From the NCBI GenBank assembly GCA_040404065.1, contig JBBAJM010000002.1: a DNA stretch of 34,254 bases. One strand, 5' to 3'. Below are positions 24,637-33,123 of the stretch, piece after piece; the stretch's first letter is position 1, and every line of letters begins with the position of its first letter. This stretch comes from Fontibacterium sp040404065 (GTDB taxonomy: Bacteria; Pseudomonadota; Alphaproteobacteria; Pelagibacterales; Pelagibacteraceae). A program made the translations under genes and the position numbers. Below the pieces are notes generated by a model, which saw only the letters and a list, made by a program, of their open reading frames with translations, had not been told where the DNA came from and searched no databases.

Positions 24637-26208
24637 TTATTCTAAAATACAACAAGTATTTAACTGATCTAAGATACTTTTTTCATTTTCATTTTCAATT
24701 ATTTCAATTTTCTTGTTATTTTTTATATATTCTATTTTAACATCGTCGTGTTCGTCTAAATTGACACTTTGATTTTGAAAAATAGCATTTTTAAAATGTT
24801 CTTTATAAAATTTACGTCTTCCTGCACTTTGTGTTTTATAAACTGAAAAATTGTCTTGAAAATCTATTATCATAGGATTACGTTCAATGTGCATTTTTCT
24901 AAACACTCTACCAACCGTCTGCTCGAGCTTTCCACTCTCATTTTTTGTTGCATTTTTTAAATGTCCTATAAACTTTTTAGGAGTTGTTAAAATTAATGTA
25001 TCTAGATCTTTTTCTGATACACCTTCTGAAAAAGCAGCATATGTAGCCAAAATTACATCACATGCTTTACTTTTTTCTAATTCTGTAATTTTCATAGATC
25101 CTAAAAATAATCCATATGTAAAAGTTACATTCAGATCTTTATCCAAAAAACTATAAAGATTTTGCAAATGAGTTCTACGGTCACTTAAAACTAAAATTCT
25201 TCTTTGTTCTTTTCTACAATCCTTAATAATTTCTATTATTAATTTATTTCTTTTTTCCATATTAACCAAATCGCTCAACATACTTGTAAACTGAATTGTA
25301 TTTTGACCAGTAAATCTATTCATTGTACAAATTTCTTTATAATCAGTACTATCTATCTTTAAATTCCTTATAATAGGTGGTTTTCCTTTTCTTTCTTCAT
25401 TTACTGATTTATATACGATATCACCTACATGCCATTTAAATACATATTCGCACCCATCAGCTCTATTAGGTGTAGCAGATAATCCTATAGTATATTTCGA
25501 ACATAATTTAAATAATACTTTTGAAAACATTTGAGATGAAATATTATGAGCCTCATCATATATTGATACTGCAAAGTCGCTAAACAATGAATCTGGATAA
25601 TCTATTCTTGATAAACTTTGCAACATTGCAATAATTATATCTTTACCTTCTACATCAATATTCTTTTGTCCTTGAATAATACCTACTTTGGCATCTGGTA
25701 AAAATGCAGCTATTTCATTTTGCCATTGTTTCATCAAAGGAATTTTATTGACTACGATAATAGCTTTCATCTTTAATTTTGATAAAACATATAAAGAACA
25801 AAAAGTTTTACCAGCACCTGCTGCCATAGATAAAATCCCTCCACCATTTTCTTTACATGCTTTTATTAAAATATCTGTTGGTTCTTTTTGTTTTTCAAAT
25901 AATGATCCTTTAAATTTAATTTCATTTTCCCATTCTTTACCAATATAATTAGGCATACAAAGATTAGGTTGTCCATACCGAGAAATTCCAAACATTTTAG
26001 GAATATATATTTTGTTTTTTGTTTCAATATAAACTGGAAATGAAGTGTCCTCATTATTATTCTTTATAAATTTAGAATCTACTAAAGGTTTTGCTATTAA
26101 AATTTTTTTTAAATCGGTTAATTCTTCTTTTGAAATATTTTCCTTTTTAATTACATAACCTCTTTTTGACAGATACGAAGAATTAGATGGTACTAGTACA
26201 TTCGACAT
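24637..26208 (-). CDS. Superfamily II DEAH helicase, VV A18-type (transcript release / late transcription)
   Basis: A 523-aa SF2 helicase with an ATG at 26208-26206. Walker A AAGAGKT (129-135), motif Ia VVNKIPLMKQW, motif II DEAH (218-221), motif III SATP (244-247) and a C-terminal motor domain with TYAAFSEGVSEKDLD and motif VI QTVGRVFRK are all present in order. The N-terminal 100 residues include the substrate-facing extension typical of A18R-like viral helicases. In poxviruses this helicase releases transcripts and helps intermediate/late transcription. It thus partners functionally with TFIIS in this window. The stop codon is part of the last hairpin repeat of the array at 24286. Confidence 0.93.
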   Translation of the reverse strand: MSNVLVPSNSSYLSKRGYVIKKENISKEELTDLKKILIAKPLVDSKFIKNNNEDTSFPVYIETKNKIYIPKMFGISRYGQPNLCMPNYIGKEWENEIKFKGSLFEKQKEPTDILIKACKENGGGILSMAAGAGKTFCSLYVLSKLKMKAIIVVNKIPLMKQWQNEIAAFLPDAKVGIIQGQKNIDVEGKDIIIAMLQSLSRIDYPDSLFSDFAVSIYDEAHNISSQMFSKVLFKLCSKYTIGLSATPNRADGCEYVFKWHVGDIVYKSVNEERKGKPPIIRNLKIDSTDYKEICTMNRFTGQNTIQFTSMLSDLVNMEKRNKLIIEIIKDCRKEQRRILVLSDRRTHLQNLYSFLDKDLNVTFTYGLFLGSMKITELEKSKACDVILATYAAFSEGVSEKDLDTLILTTPKKFIGHLKNATKNESGKLEQTVGRVFRKMHIERNPMIIDFQDNFSVYKTQSAGRRKFYKEHFKNAIFQNQSVNLDEHDDVKIEYIKNNKKIEIIENENEKSILDQLNTCCILE

Positions 26209-26302
26209 TTTATTCTTTCTTTATTAATTCTTATTTAACTAATAAAAAATATACAAATTATTCAATTACTTTTTACAGTTTTAAAATACGTTAAAAGCTT
26301 AA

Positions 26303-27154
26303 TTAAGCCCATGGTTGTTGTTCTTCAAATACAGGATAAGAACTTTTGTCAGATGGTTTAGAAGATTCGACTTTGCTCATATCATATCTTCTAATTGGAT
26401 AACATCCTGGTGCTGCTGCTGGTTCAGAAACAGCAACCTTTTGTGCAACTTGAACAATTGGTGCAGCTACTGGTGGTGCTGCTGGTGGTGGAATTGATTC
26501 GACTACCTTTTTAATAGCTTCTTCAACTTTTTGAGGAGCTCCTGGAGAAGGTACAATAGCTTGTTCAGCAAGTTGTTTTAAAGCAGTTGCTCCGGTTTCT
26601 GTAGTAACATTAGCTGCAACAATGTTGGCAATATTAGCAACAGCAGCTGGAGCAGATGCTTCTTTAGAAACTGCAGCTTGCGCTAATACTTTAACAGCTT
26701 CAATAGATTGAGCAGGAGATACTGGAATATTACTTTGAACAACTGGTTCTATTTTAGCACTTGGTGGTGCAGCTGCTGGTGCAGAAATGATAGATGCAGC
26801 TGGTGCTGGAATAATTACAGCTGGGACTGCATCTTGTGCAGCTGGAGCAGCAACATTCTCTAAAAATTCCCATAATGGCTTTTTATTAGCAGCGTTCATA
26901 GAAATCATAAATGCAAGAGAAAGTAAAATAGCAGTAGATGGACTAAATTGTGCTGTCCAAAGAATTAATGAAAAAATAAAAAGCTTGAAATATTGATTTT
27001 CAAATAAAAATAATACTTCACGTGGCAATTTAGGAGCTAATAATCCTGCATATAAAACTAATATAAGATGCAATATACCCTTAAGATAAAATGTTTTTTT
27101 AAAAGGGGACATTCTTTGTTCAAGAGTAGAATCGAAATTTTTTATATATTCCAT
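26303..27154 (-). CDS. Membrane protein with Ala/Pro-rich tail, paralogue of the protein at 4271-4930
   Basis: A 283-aa protein. The N-terminal 90 residues hold two hydrophobic segments (LKGILHLILVLYAGLLAP and KLFIFSLILWTAQ / AILLSLAFMISMN), with APKLPREVLFLFENQYFKL between them. This matches the layout and several residues of the plus-strand protein at 4271. After LWEFLENV the sequence becomes a long Ala/Pro/Val-rich low-complexity tail (about 100-250) with a C-terminal GCYPIRRYDMSKVESSKPSD block. There is no catalytic motif. The shared membrane module with two different tails suggests two virion-membrane proteins derived by duplication. The tail is GC-richer than the neighbours because of its GCA/CCA codons. 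Confidence 0.85.
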   Translation of the reverse strand: MEYIKNFDSTLEQRMSPFKKTFYLKGILHLILVLYAGLLAPKLPREVLFLFENQYFKLFIFSLILWTAQFSPSTAILLSLAFMISMNAANKKPLWEFLENVAAPAAQDAVPAVIIPAPAASIISAPAAAPPSAKIEPVVQSNIPVSPAQSIEAVKVLAQAAVSKEASAPAAVANIANIVAANVTTETGATALKQLAEQAIVPSPGAPQKVEEAIKKVVESIPPPAAPPVAAPIVQVAQKVAVSEPAAAPGCYPIRRYDMSKVESSKPSDKSSYPVFEEQQPWA

Positions 27155-27280
27155 AATAGTTATTATACATTAATAAAATAAAATAATTTTTTAAAAAATA
27201 AAATTATACTTTAAATTCTTGATAGTCTGAAATTATTTTATTTGAAAAAATGAAAAAAATCTTATTTTTTATTTTAATTA

Positions 27281-27616
27281 ATGAAAAATTTTACTATATA
27301 TGTATCAGAAAATGATAAAGAATACAATTTACTTATAGGAGAAACTCAAAAAGAAAATGACACCATTATTAAATCAAGTAATCAAAATGATCTTTGGTTT
27401 CATCTAGAAAATATTAGTGGACCACATTTTATATTACAAAATAATGGAGACAAGATACCAAAAAGATACCTAAATCATATAGGAACACTTTTTAGAGAAT
27501 ATAAATCAAAATTACCAAATAGATACTCTATTATCTATACAGAAGTTAAAAATGTTAAACTTACAGATACATTAGGAACTGTTAATGTATCTAAAACTAA
27601 AAAAATACTTTTTTAA
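27281..27616 (+). CDS. Stand-alone NFACT-R (DUF814) RNA-binding domain protein
   Basis: A 111-aa protein that consists only of the NFACT-R domain of Rqc2/NEMF-type proteins. Conserved blocks are DLWFHLENISGPHFIL (about 37-52; D-x-W-x-H-x-x-x-x-x-x-P-H), KIPKRYLNHIGTLFREYK, YTEVKNVKLT (about 86-95) and the closing GTVNVSKTKK. In cells, Rqc2/NEMF uses this family of domains in ribosome quality control and CAT-tailing. The isolated viral domain may bind tRNA or ribosomal RNA, which is an inference. There is no coiled coil or NFACT-N catalytic part. The convergent spacer to the capsid gene is only 13 bp. Confidence 0.85.
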   Translation: MKNFTIYVSENDKEYNLLIGETQKENDTIIKSSNQNDLWFHLENISGPHFILQNNGDKIPKRYLNHIGTLFREYKSKLPNRYSIIYTEVKNVKLTDTLGTVNVSKTKKILF

Positions 27617-27626
27617 AAAAAAGTAT
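27605..27626. terminator. Bidirectional hairpin at convergent 3' ends
   Basis: ATACTTTTTT and AAAAAAGTAT form a 10-bp stem with a 2-nt spacer, overlapping the NFACT-R stop codon and ending 3 bp before the capsid gene's stop. This is the minimal form of the hairpins seen at other gene ends. Confidence 0.65.
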
Positions 27627-27629
27627 AGT

Positions 27630-28823
27630 TTACATGAATTCCATTGTTAAAGCACCATTGTCAATAATCAATACATTATAAGAAATAGCAAAGACATATA
27701 AAGTCAAATCTACATTACCAGATGGCAATTTTAAAAATAATGTAATATCGTTAAATTTAGATGCATTTAAAGATCCAGTAGGTTGATTATCTTCTGGTTT
27801 AATACTAAATGGCATTGTATAAATATATTTTGTTGGAATTACCGAATGAACATTATCTGGAAATACACTACGATAATAAAACTCTGGAAGACTATCAAAA
27901 CGTAATTTACCATCTAATAATAAAGAAGCTTCTGTAATTAACGGTGTATCATTTGGTGTTTTAGAATATACAAAATAATTATTATTCTCTATATTTCTAT
28001 TTTCTACTGCAAAAAATATAAATTCCTTACATGGATAATTAAATCTTAATTTACTACTATACACATCTGTATTATGTAATATCAATTCATCTCCATTATA
28101 CTGTATCTGTTCTATAATATATTGATGTTTTTCTTTTAAAAATTTTTGCCTTATAATATCATCCAAAAATATGTATTCAGCTATTATATTAGAACTTATA
28201 ATAGGAACTGGAGGTGGCTCATCACCATCGTAATTTATACATTCTGAAAAATTTTTTAATTTAAAACTTATCTTGATGTCTTGATAAGCCATACATAATA
28301 ATGGTAATGCACAATTGTATTGTTTTGTAAACCAAAAATCTAAAGGAATAATTAAATCAACATGTTTTCCAGCATTATATTTACTTGCAACATATGTATC
28401 TGATTTTAACAACATTAAATTCTTACCTAATTTTTTTGTACTTGATGTTAATTCATCCCAAGCATTACAAAATTGAGGGTAAACTCTATCAACTATCTCT
28501 CCACCAATTTGTAATTCTATATAATCCTCAAATATAGCATATCCTAATGTATCAGACCATGATGCATAAGTACCACCATTTTTTACAATAGGTGGTAAAC
28601 GTATATGCAAATGCATTTTTGATAATAGATCTCCTCTTTTTGGAACATCGCATGTAATTCTTTTACCAAATGTTATATTTTCATTTAATTCTAATTTAGC
28701 AGTCTCTGTTGCAAAATTTACATAACGATAATAATTATATTTAAAAATATTTATTTGAGGATCCTTTGTTAAAAAAAGATCTTGTAAACCAACCGCTTGT
28801 AATTGTAAAAGACTCGGTGACAT
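27630..28823 (-). CDS. Capsid protein, NCLDV double jelly-roll family (shorter paralogue)
   Basis: A 397-aa protein. The N terminus, MSPSLLQLQAVGLQDLFLTK then PQINIFKYNYYRYVNFATET, is the signature start of NCLDV major-capsid-like proteins. Typical blocks follow: VPKRGDLLSKMHLHIRLPPI, ELQIGGEIVDRVYPQFCNAW, IPLDFWFTKQYNCALPLLCM, AEYIFLDDIIRQKFLKEKH and PCKEFIFFAVENRN near 250-265. The end, LTLYVFAISYNVLIIDNGAL, is the last strand of the second jelly roll. Major capsid proteins of the group are often near 500-600 aa, so this shorter form may be a minor capsid paralogue rather than the main capsomer. No promoter motif is clear upstream. Confidence 0.93.
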   Translation of the reverse strand: MSPSLLQLQAVGLQDLFLTKDPQINIFKYNYYRYVNFATETAKLELNENITFGKRITCDVPKRGDLLSKMHLHIRLPPIVKNGGTYASWSDTLGYAIFEDYIELQIGGEIVDRVYPQFCNAWDELTSSTKKLGKNLMLLKSDTYVASKYNAGKHVDLIIPLDFWFTKQYNCALPLLCMAYQDIKISFKLKNFSECINYDGDEPPPVPIISSNIIAEYIFLDDIIRQKFLKEKHQYIIEQIQYNGDELILHNTDVYSSKLRFNYPCKEFIFFAVENRNIENNNYFVYSKTPNDTPLITEASLLLDGKLRFDSLPEFYYRSVFPDNVHSVIPTKYIYTMPFSIKPEDNQPTGSLNASKFNDITLFLKLPSGNVDLTLYVFAISYNVLIIDNGALTMEFM

Positions 28824-28891
28824 CCTTTCTTTATATAAAAACTTATAAAAAAAATTACAACATTTAACAAACTAATTAATTTAAATGTCAC

Positions 28892-29825
28892 CTATTCGGC
28901 CTTTTTAACATACCTATTTTTACGCCTTCTTAAACCATAATTAAAAGTTTTTAAATTTTGTTTTAATTCATGAATTAAACGATCATTTATAGAATATTTT
29001 TCATTTGTATAGTTTTCTTCCTTTTCATTCAAATCTATATTTTCAAATTCACCTTTATTTTCTGGTATCTTGTCAAGTTTTGTTTTGACAATACAANNNN
29101 NNNNNNNNNNNNNNNNNNNNNNNNNNNNNNNNNNNNNNNNNNNNNNNNNNNNNNNNNNNNNNNNNNNNNNNNNNNNNNNNNNNNNNNNNNNNNNNNGGTA
29201 CATTTACAGACTGATAAGGTACATTTACAGACTGATAAGGTACATTTACAGACTGATAAGGTACATTTACAGTTGTACTTTTATTACAATAATTTGTTGA
29301 TAATGTGTTAGAATTACTAAAAGAGTTATACAAATATTCATTTAATATTCTTTCTTCATCTATTTCATATTCAAAATAATTAATTGGATCGTATACCTTA
29401 AACTCATCTGTTTGGCAAGGTACATTCTTTTTAACAATTTGACTTTTAGTTTGATTTTCAGTTTGGCTTTCAGTGTTTTTTGTAATTGTAATTGTTTGAG
29501 TTTGAATTTCTTTATTTACAGTTTCAATTTCTGTTTGTGTAAAACTATTATCAAATTCCTTTTTATTCAAAAATGATACAAAAGATAATGTATACATTTT
29601 AACAGTATCAGTCAACTTGGAATCCCAAACCCATCCCCTTTTTACAGATTCATTTTCGCAAAAAAGTTCACATACCTGTTCTTCATCGATAACTTGTTTA
29701 AATTGTAAAGACATCTTTTCTTGTAAAAAATCAATACAATTTTGAAATCCAGAATCAGTATTATTATTATATATAGAATATGTGTTGTTAATATTATCCT
29801 TAACCAAAATTAAATGTGTAGCCAT
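28892..29825 (-). CDS. Hypothetical protein with a central YQSVNVP repeat (spans an assembly gap)
   Basis: The start is the ATG at 29825-29823 (MATHLILVKDNINNTYSIYN). The N-terminal 75 residues include VWDSKLTDTVKMYTLSF and look folded. A long Thr/Gln/Glu-rich linker (QTQTITITKNTESQTENQT) follows. The heptapeptide YQSVNVP (21-bp unit) then repeats three times before the 100-N gap at 29097-29196. After the gap a basic C terminus (LRRRKNRYVKKAE) ends at 28892. Stop and start are consistent with one gene interrupted by the gap, although the nominal frames differ because the gap length is arbitrary. The family is not recognised. The gene is divergent from D5, which has the AAAATTGA motif on its side. 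Confidence 0.7.
29197..29277. repeat. 21-bp tandem repeat (GGTACATTTACAGACTGATA + A) next to a 100-N gap (29097-29196)
   Basis: Three perfect copies and one partial copy lie right of the gap. The unit contains AAGGTACAT, similar to the AAGGTACAT of the GGTACC family (10879), and a related GGCAAGGTACATT occurs at 29414. I treat it as a diverged member that was amplified within the gene at 28892. Confidence 0.85.
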
Positions 29826-29885
29826 ATAATATACAATTTATAAAATAAATTTTACAATTAGACAACATACTTTGTCTTAATAAAA

Positions 29886-29893
29886 AAAATTGA
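29886..29893 (+). promoter_or_regulatory. Early promoter motif AAAATTGA upstream of D5
   Basis: An exact match to the mimivirus early octamer, 34 bp before the D5 ATG at 29928. An early promoter for a replication gene makes biological sense, which strengthens the call. Confidence 0.75.
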
Positions 29894-29927
29894 AATAATC
29901 TTGTCAAGAAGATTATTTTAACAGCAA

Positions 29928-32543
29928 ATGAGTCTCCAATTCTCAAAATACATATTGCAATTTTCTAAAAATACTGAAAATGAACAAACACATTTATCTT
30001 TTAAAAATGGTAAATTCAATATTCCAGATAATTACACCGATGTTTTTTATAAACGTTATTATCAAGAAATGATCCATGTAGAAAAAAGAAATGATCTTTA
30101 TTTAATTGAAAAGGTTTATAATTCAAATTTTGCTTACTTTCTAGATTTAGAAATTCCTAAAAATTCTGTTCGACAAGGTGGATTGACAGATGGTAATATT
30201 AAAGATATTATTAATGAAACTAAAAATGTATTAGAATCTTTGTTTTATAATCCAGATACAGACTACGTTATTTCAAAAAGAAACGATAATTATCATATTA
30301 ATTTTTTTAATATTATTGTAAATAGTGCTATTGCAAAAACAATTACAAATGAAATTTTGAAAAGTGACAATATTGTAAAATGCATTGATACTTCTGTTTA
30401 TAGAACTGGATTACGTTTACTTGGATCTAAAAAATTGGAAAAAAAAGGTGAAGATGAAAATGAACATGACAAATTTTATAAAATTTACGATATCCAAACT
30501 GGAAAATTTACAGAATTGGAAAATACAACTCTTGATCAATTTTTACAAACTACAGTTAGAAGAAAAAGTAGTCATCAATTAACTAAATTAAAAGATTCAG
30601 ATAAAACAAAAAATTTAATAAAGTCAAATGAAAGTAATAAAAATACTATTAAAGGTATCAACAATGATAAGATTGATTTAGAATTAAATCAACTTTTGAA
30701 AAATTTAAAAATAGAAAACAAATGTCTAGAAAATTTTGATACTTCTATTCAAAAAATTTTTGCAAAGCAAAATAAAATGGGAATGTTTTGTTATTATATT
30801 TCTATTAATGGAAAACATTGTCCATTCAAAATGAGAGAACATCAAAGAGAATCAAGCCCGATTTATTTTGAAATAAATCCATCTAAAATTTATATTAGAT
30901 GTAGAGATGAAGAATGTCTTCGTAGACATTTTCCAGACAATGGTATCATGTTACCAGAATCATTTAGTAAAGATTATCCAAATACTTTTCTCAGTATGAC
31001 TACAAAATATTGGCATTCGGAAATTAATGTAACAGAAGATATTAAAGAACATCTTGAAGCAAGTTTATCTGGCTCTCATTATCAAATTGCAAAAGCAATT
31101 TTTCATATTTATAAAAATCGTTTTAGAGTAGACGATATTAAAAATACTGAATGGTATGAATTTGAAGGTGTAAGATGGAAGAAAAGTCATCTTATGAATA
31201 TTATTATTTCAGAAGAACTTCCTAAATACTACCGTTCAATTAAAATTAGCGATACATCTATGCAATCAAAAAATTTACAAGATTTTCTAGTTAATACAGA
31301 AAAATTAGATTCAAATATGAGAAATCAAATGGTTGATAATATTATTACAAAATTAGAAAATGTTTCTTTTAAAAATAACATTATTTCACAATTGGTTTAC
31401 CTTTTTAAAACATACGATCCAGATTTTTATATTAATTTAGATTCTATTCCAAATCTTGTAGGATTTAGAAATGGAGTATATGATTTTGATAAAGGAGCAT
31501 TTAGAGAAGGACTTCAATCAGACTGTATTACATTTTCTACTAATTACGATTATACTGAATACAATAGTGATCTTCCACAAGTACAAGATATTTATGCATT
31601 TTTAAAACAAATTATCCCAAATAGAAAAGTATTAGAATATACATTAAAAGTATTAGGTAAATCATTAGTTGGAGCTCCAGATGAAAGATTTTATATTTGG
31701 ACAGGACTTTCTGGAGCTAATGGAAAATCTACTTTGGTAAATTTTTTAGAAAATACATTAGGAGATTATATCACTTCAGTTGATGTTTCTCTTCTTACTA
31801 ATAAAAGAGCAGGGTCAGGAAATGCTTCACCAGATGTTGTTAGACTACGTGGAAAAAGAATTTTTACTTTTCAAGAACCTGAACATGACGATAAACTTCG
31901 TACAGGTATATTAAAACAATATACTGGAGGAGATACTATTATTGCTAGAGAATTATTTAAAGCACCAATTACATTTAAACTTCAAGGTACAATGATCATG
32001 TGCTGCAATGATCTACCTTCTGTAAGTTCAGTTGATGGCGGGACTTGGAGAAGAATCAGAGTTGTAGAATTCAAGTCGAGATTTTGTGATAATCCAGTAA
32101 AACCAAACGAATTTAAAATTGACCCAACTATTAAATATAAAATAAAATCATGGAGACCTTTTTTTATGAGTATCCTTATTCATTGGTACAACAAATTCCT
32201 TGAAGAAGGTATGAACGAACCAGAAGAAGTTACAAAAGCAACTGCAAAATATAAAGTTGATAATGATAAATTTAACGAATTCTTTGATCAATCTTTAGAA
32301 GAACAAACAAATTCATTTGAATCAAATAAAGTTATTTATAGTCACTTTGCATCTTGGTGGTCAAATAATTATCCAAATTCAAGAATTCCTGAAATTAAAG
32401 ATCTTAGACGTGCAATGAAAATTAAATTTGGAAATGAAAAAGAACAAATCATAGATGGATGTATGAATTATGGTTTCAATGTTAAAATAAAATACGGTAA
32501 CAAAGGAGAAGAAATAATCGATGAAATAGAAGAAGACCTTTAA
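29928..32543 (+). CDS. D5-type primase-helicase
   Basis: An 871-aa replication protein. The N-terminal primase region has YFLDLEIP with D73/E75, where archaeo-eukaryotic primases carry their first metal motif. A zinc site follows, C298-x6-H305-x19-C325-x4-C330 (HCPFKMREH ... CRDEEC), like the UL52-type primase zinc element. The D5_N region precedes the SF3 helicase: Walker A WTGLSGANGKST (591-602), Walker B-like RIFTFQEPE, motif C IMCCNDLPSVSSVDGGTWRR (sensor Asn and Arg) and VVEFKSRF. The C terminus is a helical DNA-binding domain (HFASWWSNNYP). The protein primes and unwinds DNA at the replication fork and works with PCNA. An early AAAATTGA motif lies 34 bp upstream. Confidence 0.96.
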   Translation: MSLQFSKYILQFSKNTENEQTHLSFKNGKFNIPDNYTDVFYKRYYQEMIHVEKRNDLYLIEKVYNSNFAYFLDLEIPKNSVRQGGLTDGNIKDIINETKNVLESLFYNPDTDYVISKRNDNYHINFFNIIVNSAIAKTITNEILKSDNIVKCIDTSVYRTGLRLLGSKKLEKKGEDENEHDKFYKIYDIQTGKFTELENTTLDQFLQTTVRRKSSHQLTKLKDSDKTKNLIKSNESNKNTIKGINNDKIDLELNQLLKNLKIENKCLENFDTSIQKIFAKQNKMGMFCYYISINGKHCPFKMREHQRESSPIYFEINPSKIYIRCRDEECLRRHFPDNGIMLPESFSKDYPNTFLSMTTKYWHSEINVTEDIKEHLEASLSGSHYQIAKAIFHIYKNRFRVDDIKNTEWYEFEGVRWKKSHLMNIIISEELPKYYRSIKISDTSMQSKNLQDFLVNTEKLDSNMRNQMVDNIITKLENVSFKNNIISQLVYLFKTYDPDFYINLDSIPNLVGFRNGVYDFDKGAFREGLQSDCITFSTNYDYTEYNSDLPQVQDIYAFLKQIIPNRKVLEYTLKVLGKSLVGAPDERFYIWTGLSGANGKSTLVNFLENTLGDYITSVDVSLLTNKRAGSGNASPDVVRLRGKRIFTFQEPEHDDKLRTGILKQYTGGDTIIARELFKAPITFKLQGTMIMCCNDLPSVSSVDGGTWRRIRVVEFKSRFCDNPVKPNEFKIDPTIKYKIKSWRPFFMSILIHWYNKFLEEGMNEPEEVTKATAKYKVDNDKFNEFFDQSLEEQTNSFESNKVIYSHFASWWSNNYPNSRIPEIKDLRRAMKIKFGNEKEQIIDGCMNYGFNVKIKYGNKGEEIIDEIEEDL

Positions 32544-32602
32544 AAAAGTTTTATTTCCTCCATCTATACATCTATACATTATGAAGAATTTGTATTGAAT
32601 GA

Positions 32603-33016
32603 ATGCAAATATTGGGATATACTAGTTTTGTAGAAGAATATAAAAAATGGGTTTTAAAAAAATACCAAGATTATAGTTTTTCAAAACAAGAAATTTATAA
32701 TATGGACTCGTATTTAAATAGACATTTTCTAAAAGAAAAAATAAATATGCCAGGTTATATAAATGTTCTTGGAATATGGGGTCTTCAATTAAAATGCGAA
32801 ACTACAATTAGAGTAGGTGTAAATCCAACGAATAGAAAAGAAATAGTCAAAGTAGACTATGAAACTAGAAAAATAATAGAAGAATATAAAAGTGTAAGCA
32901 TTGCATCAAATATCTTAAAATTAGAAGAAGCTAATATCAGAAATATTATACAAAATAAAAGAGTAGTAAATAATAGTTTTCTTTTAGAATTTAAAAAAAA
33001 TGTTGATTTATTATAA
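32603..33016 (+). CDS. Small protein combining a D5 C-terminal-like domain and a NUMOD1-like DNA-binding module
   Basis: A 137-aa protein immediately downstream of D5. Its first 65 residues (SFVEEYKKWVLKKY ... INVLGIWGLQLK) resemble the last 75 residues of D5 next door (HFASWWSNNYP ... GCMNYGFNVKIK) in spacing and in the F-x-x-W and G-x-N/G-x-x-K positions. The second half (VDYETRKIIEEYKSVSIASN, then ILKLEEANIRNIIQNK, ending with SFLLEFKK) has the NUMOD1 layout of nuclease-associated DNA-binding modules. No nuclease (GIY-YIG or HNH) domain is present. I infer a detached DNA-binding protein that arose from a D5 C-terminal duplication. It is probably a real gene with a regulatory or replication-associated role. 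Confidence 0.7.
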   Translation: MQILGYTSFVEEYKKWVLKKYQDYSFSKQEIYNMDSYLNRHFLKEKINMPGYINVLGIWGLQLKCETTIRVGVNPTNRKEIVKVDYETRKIIEEYKSVSIASNILKLEEANIRNIIQNKRVVNNSFLLEFKKNVDLL

Positions 33017-33123
33017 TTTATAATTCACTGTACTTTAAAAACTTTAACGTGTTTCTTTTATTTATCTAAAACTTTTTTTTATTTTTCTTTTAAAGTTTTT
33101 ATTTTTTTTATAAAGTACTATTA

